From: JAPOXR01 sp963664715
GTDB taxonomy: Bacteria > Pseudomonadota > Alphaproteobacteria > Rhodobacterales > Rhodobacteraceae
Assembly: GCA_963664715.2 (NCBI GenBank)
Contig: CAXXUY010000016.1
Span: forward strand, 62,001-126,000
Reading direction: 5' to 3'
Length of the DNA stretch: 64,000 bases
Numbering within the stretch: position 1 is the stretch's first letter; the number at the start of each line of letters is the position of its first letter. A program made the position numbers and the translations under genes. The notes below the pieces were generated by a model, which was not told the origin of the DNA, made no database searches, and saw only the letters and a program-made list of their open reading frames with translations. Positions 56,262 to 64,000 of this stretch are shown here, piece after piece.

Positions 56262-57083
56262 GTGAACGAACATGAAGCAACCAGCAATCCGGATCGGGAC
56301 GCGGCCGACGCCCTGATTCGCCTGATCGAGATCATGCGCAGGTTGCGCGATCCGGAACACGGATGCCCGTGGGACATCGAGCAGGACTTTCACAGCATCG
56401 TGCCCTACACGGTCGAGGAGGCATACGAGGTTGCCGATGCGATAGAGCGACAGGACTGGGATGATCTTGAGGCTGAACTCGGAGATCTTCTGCTGCAGGC
56501 CGTCTACCACGCCCAGATGGGGTCAGAGGCCGGACTGTTTGACTTCGGCAGCCTTGCAGCCAAGGTATGCGGGAAGATGGTCGACCGGCATCCCCACGTC
56601 TTCGGAGACAGCCGGCCCGATCGCTCGTCCCGGGAGCAGGAAGTCAACTGGGAAGCCAGCAAGGCAGAAGAACGGGCCAGAAGGTCACAGCCTGGAACAT
56701 TGGACGGTATCGCCCGGGCGCTCCCTGCATTGACAAGAGCGGCAAAGATCCAGCGCCGTGCGGCCACAGTTGGCTTCGACTGGCCCGAAAGGGAAGGTGT
56801 TGTCCGGAAGATCCGTGAAGAACTGGACGAACTGGAGGATGCCATCGCGCTGTCTGACGCAAACCGGGTATCGGAAGAATACGGAGATTTGCTGTTTTCC
56901 TGCGTGAATCTTGCCAGGCATCTGGACGTTGAGCCGGAATCCGCGCTTCGGGCTGCAACCAGCAAATTTGTTCGTCGTTTCGAGGAGATGGAAAGGACGA
57001 TGAAATCCGAGGGCCTGGAGCCGTCGGAACTCGGGCTTCTCGAACTCGAGGAGTTCTGGAGCCGTGCAAAGCAGGCAGACTGA
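56262..57083 (+). CDS. mazG: Nucleoside triphosphate pyrophosphohydrolase
   Basis: Housecleaning enzyme that hydrolyses NTPs to NMPs and pyrophosphate. 273 residues, two MazG-like helical domains. The metal site is in CPWDIEQDFHSIVPYTVEEAYEVADAIE with DLEAELGDLLLQAVYHAQM; the second domain repeats it (VRKIREELDELEDA ... EEYGDLLFSCVNLAR). GTG start. Alone between the importer and the nucleoside hydrolase. Confidence 0.94.
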   Translation: MNEHEATSNPDRDAADALIRLIEIMRRLRDPEHGCPWDIEQDFHSIVPYTVEEAYEVADAIERQDWDDLEAELGDLLLQAVYHAQMGSEAGLFDFGSLAAKVCGKMVDRHPHVFGDSRPDRSSREQEVNWEASKAEERARRSQPGTLDGIARALPALTRAAKIQRRAATVGFDWPEREGVVRKIREELDELEDAIALSDANRVSEEYGDLLFSCVNLARHLDVEPESALRAATSKFVRRFEEMERTMKSEGLEPSELGLLELEEFWSRAKQAD

Positions 57084-57352
57084 ACGTATGGCTTGCCATC
57101 AGGAACAGGCAATCGATCCGAATTGGCAAGGCAGTTGACCGATCGAATACCAGCGGAGATCATGCCGATTGCAAACCTCCTCCGTCAACAAGAGGTTCCA
57201 CAACCGACGCCTGCAGATGAGGTCGGCAGGAACGGCTGCATGTTGAAGCGTCCGGATATTGCGGCTTGTGTCACTTCCCTTGCCTGCAACCCGGCCATAT
57301 ATTGTTCCCGACACACGGTCACCAGAATTCAGGCAGCGAGGCGCCTTCCCGC

Positions 57353-58294
57353 ATGAACGACAAAAGAAAGATCATCATAGATACGGACCCTGGCCATGAC
57401 GATGCGGTCGCAATTTTCGCAGCGCTTGGAAGTGCCGAACTGGAAGTCCTCGGGATCACCGCTGTCGCCGGGAACGTTCCACTGGAACTCACGGAGAGAA
57501 ACACACGGATCCTCTGCGAGTGCGCGGGACATCCCGGAATCGGTGTCTATGCCGGATGCGACCGTCCTCTGAAACGCCGGCTTGTCACGGCCGAGCATGT
57601 CCATGGCAGGACCGGGCTGGACGGAGTGGACTTTCCATCCCCTGGCATGGACCTCCAGTCACAGCATGCCGTGGACTTCATTGTCGAAACGCTGAGAAAT
57701 GAACCATCCGGAACCGTAACGCTCTGTCCACTCGGACCACTCACGAATATTGCCTCGGCCATGCAGAAGGCTCCCGACATTGTTGGCAGAATCCAGGAAG
57801 TCGTTCTGATGGGCGGTGCCTACTTCGAAGTCGGCAACGTAACGCCTGCGGCAGAATTCAACATTTATGTCGATCCGGACGCGGCAAAGATCGTCTTCGA
57901 CAGCGGTGTCAAGCTGACCGTGCTTCCTCTGGATGTTACACACAAGGCACTGATAACACGGGAAAGACTGGACGCTTTCCGCGCGATTGGCTCGAGGCCG
58001 GGCCTGATCGTCGCTGATCTCCTTGCAACCTATATCAGACATGACAGCAGCAAATACGGTTCCGAGGGCGGACCATTGCACGACCCCTGCGTGATTGCCT
58101 ATCTCCTGGAACCGGGGTTGTTCAGTGGCCGCTTTTCGAATGTGGAAATCGAGACCGAGTCCGAACTCACCATGGGCATGACCGTCGTTGACTGGTGGAA
58201 CGTCACGGACCGCAAGCCGAATGCGACCTTCATCGGTTCAGTGGATGCCGAAGGTTTCTTTGACCTTGTTACCAGGAAGGTGGCCTGCCTGTAG
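57353..58294 (+). CDS. Nucleoside hydrolase
   Basis: Cleaves ribonucleosides to base and ribose; inosine/uridine-preferring family, 313 residues from MNDKRKIIIDTDPGHDDA. That N-terminal Asp cluster binds the catalytic calcium. AEFNIYVDPDAAKIVF and the late histidine in GGPLHDPCVIAYLL are conserved. Preferred base unknown. Feeds purine or pyrimidine salvage. Confidence 0.93.
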   Translation: MNDKRKIIIDTDPGHDDAVAIFAALGSAELEVLGITAVAGNVPLELTERNTRILCECAGHPGIGVYAGCDRPLKRRLVTAEHVHGRTGLDGVDFPSPGMDLQSQHAVDFIVETLRNEPSGTVTLCPLGPLTNIASAMQKAPDIVGRIQEVVLMGGAYFEVGNVTPAAEFNIYVDPDAAKIVFDSGVKLTVLPLDVTHKALITRERLDAFRAIGSRPGLIVADLLATYIRHDSSKYGSEGGPLHDPCVIAYLLEPGLFSGRFSNVEIETESELTMGMTVVDWWNVTDRKPNATFIGSVDAEGFFDLVTRKVACL

Positions 58295-58345
58295 AAACGC
58301 GGAGACGCTGATCGCCGATCCGATTGCAACATAAACGGCGAAGAG

Positions 58346-59809
58346 TTGTTCTATTTCGAAAACAGCTACGCGAGCCTGCCTGAGCGCTTCTACGTGAAGC
58401 TGCACCCGACGCCCGTGGCAAAGCCCGGGCTTGTAAGGGTCAATCGGGAACTCGCTGAAGATCTGGCGCTTGACCCGGATTACCTGGAGTCACAGGAGGG
58501 TGTATCGATCCTTGCCGGCAACAGCGTGCCGGAGGGTGCCGACCCGCTTGCCATGGCATATGCCGGACATCAGTTCGGTGGGTGGGTTCCCCAGTTGGGA
58601 GACGGCCGGGCCATACTCCTGGGTGAAATCGTGGACCGGCGCGGTGTTCGCAGGGATGTACAGCTCAAGGGGTCAGGCCGCACCCCGTTTTCGAGGCAGG
58701 GGGACGGCAGGGCCTGGCTTGGACCGGTCATCAGGGAATATCTTGTCAGCGAGGCGATGCATGCGCTCGGTGTGCCGTCCACGCGCTCGCTCGCTGCGGT
58801 GACCACGGGGGAACCTGTCTTCAGGGAAAGAACATATCCGGGAGCAGTCCTGACAAGGGTGGCGAAGGGACATGTCCGGGTCGGCACCTTTCAGTACTTC
58901 TATGCGCGTAACGACACCGAAGCGCTCCGTCTTCTGGTGGATCACACGATTTCAAGACTGTATCCGGAGATCGCAGGTGCTGCGGATCCCGTCATCGCTC
59001 TCCTTGACACAGTGGTTGAACGGCAGGCCCATCTCATAGCATCCTGGCTGGGTTTCGGTTTCATCCATGGTGTGATGAACACCGACAATGTGTCACTTGC
59101 CTGCGAGTCCATCGATTTCGGTCCTTGCGCATTCATGGACAAGTTTCATCCCGACAAGGTATTCAGTTCGATTGACCATGGAGGCAGGTATTCGTACTCG
59201 AACCAACCGGCGATCTGTCTCTGGAATCTTGCCCAGTTTGCAACCACCCTGGTCCCGATAATCGGCGTGGACAAGGAGAAGGCCGTCACGGTTGCAACCG
59301 ACTCGATAAACCGGTTCCAGGACCACTTCTCCGACGCGTGGACGACAGTCTTTTGCAGAAAGCTGGGGCTGCTGCCAGACGAGAGCAACCACGTGCTCGT
59401 CTCGGGATTTCTCGAACTCCTGGCCGAAACCCAGGCAGATTTCACCGTGGCGTTTCGCCGGCTGTCATGTCTTTCGAACAACGATAATGACAACAAAGGG
59501 TTCGTGATGTTTCTTAACGCTGGATGCAAGGGTGAAGACTGGCTGTCCGGCTGGTGGCAACAGGTAAACAGGGACGGTTTGCCCGAAGCCGAACGGCAAA
59601 GGAACATGAAATCGGCAAACCCGGCCATCATTCCGCGAAACCACCTGGTCGAGCAGGCGATCGATGCGGCGGTTGCCGGGGACCTGCTTCCCTTCAACCG
59701 GCTGTGCCATGCATGGAAGAGTCCGTTTGCCGATGACCAGATGGAGAGCCAGTTCGCCCTTCCACCCAAGCCGGAGGAGGTCGTAAGTCGCACGTTTTGT
59801 GGAACCTGA
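58346..59809 (+). CDS. selO: SelO-type protein adenylyltransferase (pseudokinase fold)
   Basis: AMPylates proteins using a kinase fold with inverted ATP; 487 residues. Typical pieces: MAYAGHQFGGWVPQLGDGRA, LKGSGRTPFSRQGDGRA, FGFIHGVMNTDNVSL and FGPCAFMD. The C terminus ends in FCGT, with cysteine in the position held by selenocysteine in animal SelO. TTG start, 51 bases after the nucleoside hydrolase. Confidence 0.94.
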   Translation: MFYFENSYASLPERFYVKLHPTPVAKPGLVRVNRELAEDLALDPDYLESQEGVSILAGNSVPEGADPLAMAYAGHQFGGWVPQLGDGRAILLGEIVDRRGVRRDVQLKGSGRTPFSRQGDGRAWLGPVIREYLVSEAMHALGVPSTRSLAAVTTGEPVFRERTYPGAVLTRVAKGHVRVGTFQYFYARNDTEALRLLVDHTISRLYPEIAGAADPVIALLDTVVERQAHLIASWLGFGFIHGVMNTDNVSLACESIDFGPCAFMDKFHPDKVFSSIDHGGRYSYSNQPAICLWNLAQFATTLVPIIGVDKEKAVTVATDSINRFQDHFSDAWTTVFCRKLGLLPDESNHVLVSGFLELLAETQADFTVAFRRLSCLSNNDNDNKGFVMFLNAGCKGEDWLSGWWQQVNRDGLPEAERQRNMKSANPAIIPRNHLVEQAIDAAVAGDLLPFNRLCHAWKSPFADDQMESQFALPPKPEEVVSRTFCGT

Positions 59810-60023
59810 GCCAGTCAACGCGGCCGGCTGGAGATTTCGGTATGGACAATTCTGCCGATCCATTGGACTCTGGTATGGTCGGAACATGAGCATGACGGTC
59901 ACCCGGGCGACGGCGCGCGCGAGATTAGGTTTTGGTTTGCCGCGAAGACGTAACAATGTATCCGCAACAGGAAATTTCGACCCGTGACCTGTATTCGATG
60001 CAGCAAGTGCAAGAGATCCCCTG

Positions 60024-60446
60024 ATGACTGGCCATCTGATTTCGCGATGTGAATCACAAGGAATTAGGCTGACCGGCCAGCGGCGAGCCGTGGTGACAGC
60101 CCTGGAGGAGTCGACCGATCATCCAAGTGTCGAGGACCTGCATGGGAGGGCGTTGAAACTTGATCCCCAGATCTCGATTGCGACCGTCTACAGGACGGTG
60201 AAGCTGCTCGAGGAGGTCGGAATGATCGAGAGACATGACTTTGGCAGCGGCCGCGCCCGTTACGAGGATGCCGACCGTGACCACCACGATCATCTCATAG
60301 ACATCAATTCCGGAAGGGTCATCGAATTCATTGACCCGGAGATCGAAGCTCTCCAGAAGAAGATCGCAGAACGCCTTGGATACAGGCTCAAGGGTCACCG
60401 TATGGAACTGTACGGTGTGCCGTTACCGACCGACAGCAAGGACTGA
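60024..60446 (+). CDS. fur: Fur-family metal-responsive repressor (Fur/Mur)
   Basis: 140 residues. Winged helix (LTGQRRAVVTALEESTDHPSVEDL ... ISIATVYRTVKLLEEVGMI), then a dimerisation/metal domain with DHHDHLIDINSGRVIEF. In alphaproteobacteria proteins of this type often sense manganese (Mur) rather than iron, which cannot be told from the sequence. The C-terminal CxxC zinc site is missing. Sits five bases before eno. A 210-base gap precedes it. Confidence 0.9.
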   Translation: MTGHLISRCESQGIRLTGQRRAVVTALEESTDHPSVEDLHGRALKLDPQISIATVYRTVKLLEEVGMIERHDFGSGRARYEDADRDHHDHLIDINSGRVIEFIDPEIEALQKKIAERLGYRLKGHRMELYGVPLPTDSKD

Positions 60447-60450
60447 CAGG

Positions 60451-61734
60451 ATGAGCAGCATTGCCAGAATACGGGCGCGGGAGATCCTGGACAGCCGGGG
60501 CAATCCGACGGTCGAAGTCGATGTAACACTGGCGGATGGGTCCCTCGGTCGCGCCGCCGTGCCATCCGGTGCCTCGACGGGAGCCCACGAAGCGGTGGAA
60601 CTTCGTGACCGGGACCCTGGCCGGTATGGCGGCAAGGGCGTGCTGGGAGCAATTGACGCGGTTCACTCGGAAATTGCTCCAGCAATTGAGGGGAAGCTGG
60701 TTGATGACCAGGCGGACATCGATGCAACAATGATCGCAATCGATGCAACCGAGAACAAGGGACGTCTTGGCGCCAATGCGATACTTGGCGTATCCCTTGC
60801 CTGCGCAAGGGCAGCAGCCAATCATGCGGGGCAGCCGCTCTACAGGTTTCTTGGAGGCAATGGCGCAAGCATTCTGCCTGTACCGCTCATGAATGTTCTC
60901 AATGGCGGGCAGCATGCCGACAACCCTATCGACATACAGGAGTTCATGATTGTCCCCGTGTCCAGCGCGTCCTTTGGTGAAGCGCTTCGAGTCGGTGCCG
61001 AAGTCTTCCATAGCCTGAGGCGCTTGCTGTCCGATGCCGGGCACTCAACCAATGTCGGCGATGAAGGCGGATTTGCCCCGAGCATCGGGTCGACTGAACT
61101 GGCGATCAGCTTCCTCATGAACGCCATAGAACAGGCAGGCTATCGTCCGGCTGAAGATGTCTGCATTGCCCTTGACTGTGCCTCTTCCGAATACTTCAAC
61201 GGCAAGACCTATGAGTTTTCCGGAGAACAGACCAGCCGCGATCAGGATGCCAATGTCAGGTTTCTGGAGTCACTGGTCGAGAGATATCCGGTCGTGTCGA
61301 TAGAGGATGGCTGTGCGGAGGATGACTGGGACGGGTGGGCGTTGCTGACGGGCAGACTGGGAACAAGGTGCCAGCTGGTCGGTGACGATCTCTTCGTGAC
61401 CAACAAACACCGGCTGCAACGGGGAATCGAAGAAGGGTGCGGAAACTCGATCCTGGTCAAGGTCAACCAGGTCGGAACCCTCACGGAAACACTTGAAACG
61501 ATGAGGATTGCAAGAGCTGCAGACATGACTTCGGTCATGTCGCACCGGTCCGGAGAAACGGAAGACACCACGATTGCGGACCTGGCCGTGGCCACCGGCT
61601 GCGGCCAGATAAAGACTGGCTCACTCTCGAGATCGGACAGGACCGCCAAATATAACCAACTCCTCAGAATAGAACAGGAGCTTGGCGACAGCGCTGTCTA
61701 TCCGGGCGCGAAGGCGTTCAACTACCATGAATGA
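60451..61734 (+). CDS. eno: Enolase
   Basis: Glycolytic conversion of 2-phosphoglycerate to phosphoenolpyruvate; 427 residues from MSSIARIRAREILDSRGNPT. Metal and catalytic residues in LDCASSEYF, VSIEDGCAEDDWDGW, VGDDLFVTN, VKVNQVGTLTET and SHRSGETEDTTIADLAV. Note that the family's usual LLLKxNQIG loop reads ILVKVNQVG here, which is tolerated. Starts 4 bases after the fur stop, so the two are probably co-transcribed. Confidence 0.97.
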   Translation: MSSIARIRAREILDSRGNPTVEVDVTLADGSLGRAAVPSGASTGAHEAVELRDRDPGRYGGKGVLGAIDAVHSEIAPAIEGKLVDDQADIDATMIAIDATENKGRLGANAILGVSLACARAAANHAGQPLYRFLGGNGASILPVPLMNVLNGGQHADNPIDIQEFMIVPVSSASFGEALRVGAEVFHSLRRLLSDAGHSTNVGDEGGFAPSIGSTELAISFLMNAIEQAGYRPAEDVCIALDCASSEYFNGKTYEFSGEQTSRDQDANVRFLESLVERYPVVSIEDGCAEDDWDGWALLTGRLGTRCQLVGDDLFVTNKHRLQRGIEEGCGNSILVKVNQVGTLTETLETMRIARAADMTSVMSHRSGETEDTTIADLAVATGCGQIKTGSLSRSDRTAKYNQLLRIEQELGDSAVYPGAKAFNYHE

Positions 61735-61778
61735 TCGGGCAGTCGGCTGCGGTCGCGCCCGGCCCTGCCGCGGGGAAC

Positions 61779-62870
61779 CTAACCGCTAATCCTGCCTCCG
61801 CAAACGGGTTCGCTGCATCCGGTGGTGCCGGCACAGGAGGTCGGCAATCCACGGAGAACACGGGCCGCCAGAAATGCAAATGCCTGCGCTTCCAGCATGT
61901 CTCCGTCCAGGTTGATTTCCTCGACAGGAATGACCCTGATGTCCAGTTCGGTCTCAAGACCCCGCATGATCGCATGGTTCAGGCGGCCGCCGCCGGACAC
62001 AGCCACGAAATCCAGATCCCTGTCCACGAGAGCGAGTGACCGACTGGTCGCGGCGACCACGCAGGCCGTCAAAGTGGCCGCGCCATCCTCTACAGTCATC
62101 GAGTCCACGGTATCGAGGAGGCTGCCAAACACGTTGCGATCCAGTGATTTCGGAGGAGGTACTTGAAACCACGGATCCGCAGTGAACTGCGCAACCACTT
62201 TTGGATCAGCGCTGCCCGCCAGGGCAAGACGACCCCCGTCGTCTTTGGCAAGTCCGGCCCGTTTCCTTACGAAATCATCGATGACGGCGTTGGCGGGCCC
62301 GGTATCGAAGGCGACGAGCGCCCCGTCTTCCTCTGGCAAGTCAAATGCGGGATCAATGACGGTGGCGTTGGCGACACCGCCGAGGTTCAGGATTGCGACC
62401 GGCCTGGAAATCTGGAGAAAGGCCGCGACCGCAAAGTGAAAGAAGGGCGCCAGCGGAGCACCCTGCCCGCCCATGGCCATGTCCTTCGAACGAAAGTCCC
62501 AGACAACCTTGCGATCGATTGCCGCTGCCAGCCTGTCACCGCTGCCAGCCTGGTGTGTTCGTCCCGATTCAGGATCGTGGGCCAGTGTCTGCCCATGGAA
62601 TCCGACAGGTGTTCCGGGTTCGAATTCGCGGAGTGCAAGTTCGTGCGTTCTCTCGATGATGTCCTCGGCAGCCGGAACGGGCGCTTCACCCGGCCAGCAT
62701 CCGAATGCCTGCATGATCGTGTCGCGTTCGTCCGGAGTATAGCCTCGAAACCGCGATTTCCCCAGCTTCCTGATTGTGATCCCGTCTGTCGCCACCGCTG
62801 CAATGTCGACACCGTCAGCAGATGTTCCCGACATGCACCCGACGATCCAGTCATTCCCGGGGAGAGACAT
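61779..62870 (-). CDS. anmK: Anhydro-N-acetylmuramic acid kinase
   Basis: Recycles peptidoglycan by phosphorylating anhydroMurNAc; 363 residues from MSLPGNDWIVGCMSGTSADG, which is the ATP-binding motif. The frame is open a further 45 codons upstream, inside the tyrS region, and is rejected. Later pieces: HGQTLAHDPESGRTHQ, NLGGVANATVI, AFDTGPANAVID and VAVSGGGRLNHAI. Divergent from tyrS across 67 bases. Confidence 0.93.
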   Translation of the reverse strand: MSLPGNDWIVGCMSGTSADGVDIAAVATDGITIRKLGKSRFRGYTPDERDTIMQAFGCWPGEAPVPAAEDIIERTHELALREFEPGTPVGFHGQTLAHDPESGRTHQAGSGDRLAAAIDRKVVWDFRSKDMAMGGQGAPLAPFFHFAVAAFLQISRPVAILNLGGVANATVIDPAFDLPEEDGALVAFDTGPANAVIDDFVRKRAGLAKDDGGRLALAGSADPKVVAQFTADPWFQVPPPKSLDRNVFGSLLDTVDSMTVEDGAATLTACVVAATSRSLALVDRDLDFVAVSGGGRLNHAIMRGLETELDIRVIPVEEINLDGDMLEAQAFAFLAARVLRGLPTSCAGTTGCSEPVCGGRISG

Positions 62871-62937
62871 TCGCCCTTTTTTCCTTGATGAACAGTTTGT
62901 ATTGGACCATTTCGACCTTGCCGTTGGATAAGATTGC

Positions 62938-64000
62938 ATGCCGCAGAATACAAAATCGGAATATCTGACCGTCTTGCAGCGGCGCGGTTTCGTCGATGAC
63001 TGCACCGACTCCGAACAGCTTGACCATGCGCTGTGTTCGGGCGTCGTTCCGGCTTACATCGGCTTTGATGCCACGGCAAGATCGCTGCATGTAGGCAGCC
63101 TTGTACAGATCATGATTCTTCGCTGGCTCCAGAAGACCGGCCACAAGCCGATCATCCTGATGGGAGGCGGAACAACGAAGATCGGAGATCCGACATTCCG
63201 GGAAGAACAACGGCCCCTCTTGTCGGTCGAACAGATCAACAGCAACATTGCAGGAATCCGGGAGGTCTTTGCACGTTACCTGCGATTTGGCGACGGCGAC
63301 ACAGACGCCGTCATGCTGGATAACGCGGATTGGCTGGATGGTCTTGGTTACATCAACTTCCTGCGCGACATCGGCTGCCATTTCTCGGTAAACCGAATGC
63401 TGACCTTCGATTCGGTAAAGTCCCGGCTGGAAAGGGAGCAGTCGCTGTCCTTTCTGGAATTCAACTACATGATTCTCCAATCATATGACTTCCTGGTTCT
63501 GAACCGTGAATATGGTTGCCGGTTGCAGATGGGCGGTTCCGATCAATGGGGAAACATCGTCAACGGTGTCGACCTGATCAGGCGAATCGCAGGTTCCCAG
63601 GTCTTCGGACTCACGACACCACTGCTGACGATGTCAGACGGCCGGAAAATGGGCAAGACCGCCGGAGGAGCTGTTTGGCTGAATGCAGACATGTTCTCGC
63701 CCTACGAGTTTTGGCAGTACTGGCGGAATGTTCCCGATGACGATGTCGGGCGTTTTCTTGCAATGTTCACGGAACTCGAACCCGAAGAATGCAGGCGTCT
63801 TGGCGAACTGTCGGATTCCGAGGCAAACCAAGCCAAGATCGTGCTCGCCAATGAGGTCACGGCCCTCGCCCATGGAGTCGAAAAGGCCCGGGATGCAGAA
63901 AAAACATCGCGGGAAGTGTTTGGACTGGGTGGAGGAAGCGAAGGCCTTCCGACCTTTCCTGTTCCGGAATCTGAACTCGCGGGTGACGGGATAGCCATCG
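62938..64000 (+). CDS. tyrS: Tyrosine--tRNA ligase (3' end beyond window)
   Basis: Class I synthetase; 354 codons present, frame open at the right edge. The HIGH motif is HVGS (in FDATARSLHVGSLVQI), the tyrosine-binding segment is FNYMILQSYDFLVLN with GGSDQWGNIVNG, and the KMSKS motif is KMGKT (DGRKMGKTAGGAV). The start at MPQNTKSEYL is chosen for its position just before the family N terminus. Divergent from anmK, a pairing I recall from Rhodobacterales. Confidence 0.95.
   Translation, partial: MPQNTKSEYLTVLQRRGFVDDCTDSEQLDHALCSGVVPAYIGFDATARSLHVGSLVQIMILRWLQKTGHKPIILMGGGTTKIGDPTFREEQRPLLSVEQINSNIAGIREVFARYLRFGDGDTDAVMLDNADWLDGLGYINFLRDIGCHFSVNRMLTFDSVKSRLEREQSLSFLEFNYMILQSYDFLVLNREYGCRLQMGGSDQWGNIVNGVDLIRRIAGSQVFGLTTPLLTMSDGRKMGKTAGGAVWLNADMFSPYEFWQYWRNVPDDDVGRFLAMFTELEPEECRRLGELSDSEANQAKIVLANEVTALAHGVEKARDAEKTSREVFGLGGGSEGLPTFPVPESELAGDGIAI

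Noticed and set aside
62870..63005. Longer N terminus for anmK
   Set aside because: It would run over the divergent promoter and the start of tyrS; the ATP motif is expected at the very N terminus.

Overview
The window looks like chromosome of an alphaproteobacterium related to Rhodobacterales. The strongest sign is gene order. The run trpE-trpG-trpD-(trpC)-moaC-moeA-lexA-gltX-gltA, and the block lpxB-lpxI-lpxA-fabZ-skp-bamA-rseP-dxr-cdsA-uppS-frr-pyrH, follow the order I recall for that group. The LexA operator is the alphaproteobacterial direct repeat GAAC-N7-GAAC, and fur-eno and anmK/tyrS are neighbours. No rRNA, tRNA, CRISPR array or intact transposase was recognised.

Layout. (1) 1-4944: the 3' part of a polyamine-type ABC importer operon (binding protein, two permeases, ATPase), a small unknown frame and an M20 peptidase. 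This stretch is GC-rich and damaged: the ATPase is frameshifted and the peptidase has an aberrant tail. (2) 5226-8948, minus strand: a TRAP transporter (dctP, dctQ, dctM) followed by a leaderless NMT1/THI5-fold protein. (3) About 1.4 kb without a convincing gene, then an outer-membrane barrel and an exported TPR protein. (4) ispH, a DNA methyltransferase-like gene, ispA (minus), an aminotransferase and ppiD. (5) trpEGD, interrupted by a GC-rich segment with an oxygenase-like fragment and an RND/MMPL exporter where trpC would be expected, then moaC, moeA, lexA, gltX and gltA.

(6) 32722-48588, mostly minus strand: a small conserved protein and glnE, a YbaK-type deacylase (plus), then the envelope and isoprenoid block from lpxB to pyrH. 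(7) miaA, then a complete peptide-type ABC importer (Tat-exported binding protein, two permeases, fused double ATPase), mazG, a nucleoside hydrolase, selO, fur, eno, anmK (minus) and tyrS, which runs off the window.

How it works together. The long minus-strand block couples lipid A synthesis (lpxA, lpxI, lpxB), fatty acid dehydration (fabZ), outer-membrane assembly (bamA, skp), envelope proteolysis (rseP), phospholipid precursor (cdsA), isoprenoid and undecaprenyl supply (dxr, uppS) and translation/nucleotide genes (frr, pyrH). ispH and ispA elsewhere in the window belong to the same isoprenoid route. The transport operons suggest an organism that scavenges polyamines, organic acids, peptides and nucleosides. 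The points most worth checking are the exporter segment displacing trpC, a lexA promoter with three evenly spaced half-sites, a GlnE whose adenylylation-domain metal site is D-to-C substituted, the methyltransferase with motif I before motif IV, the NMT1-fold protein inside a TRAP operon, and the decay of the first operon. None of these alone proves a new system.
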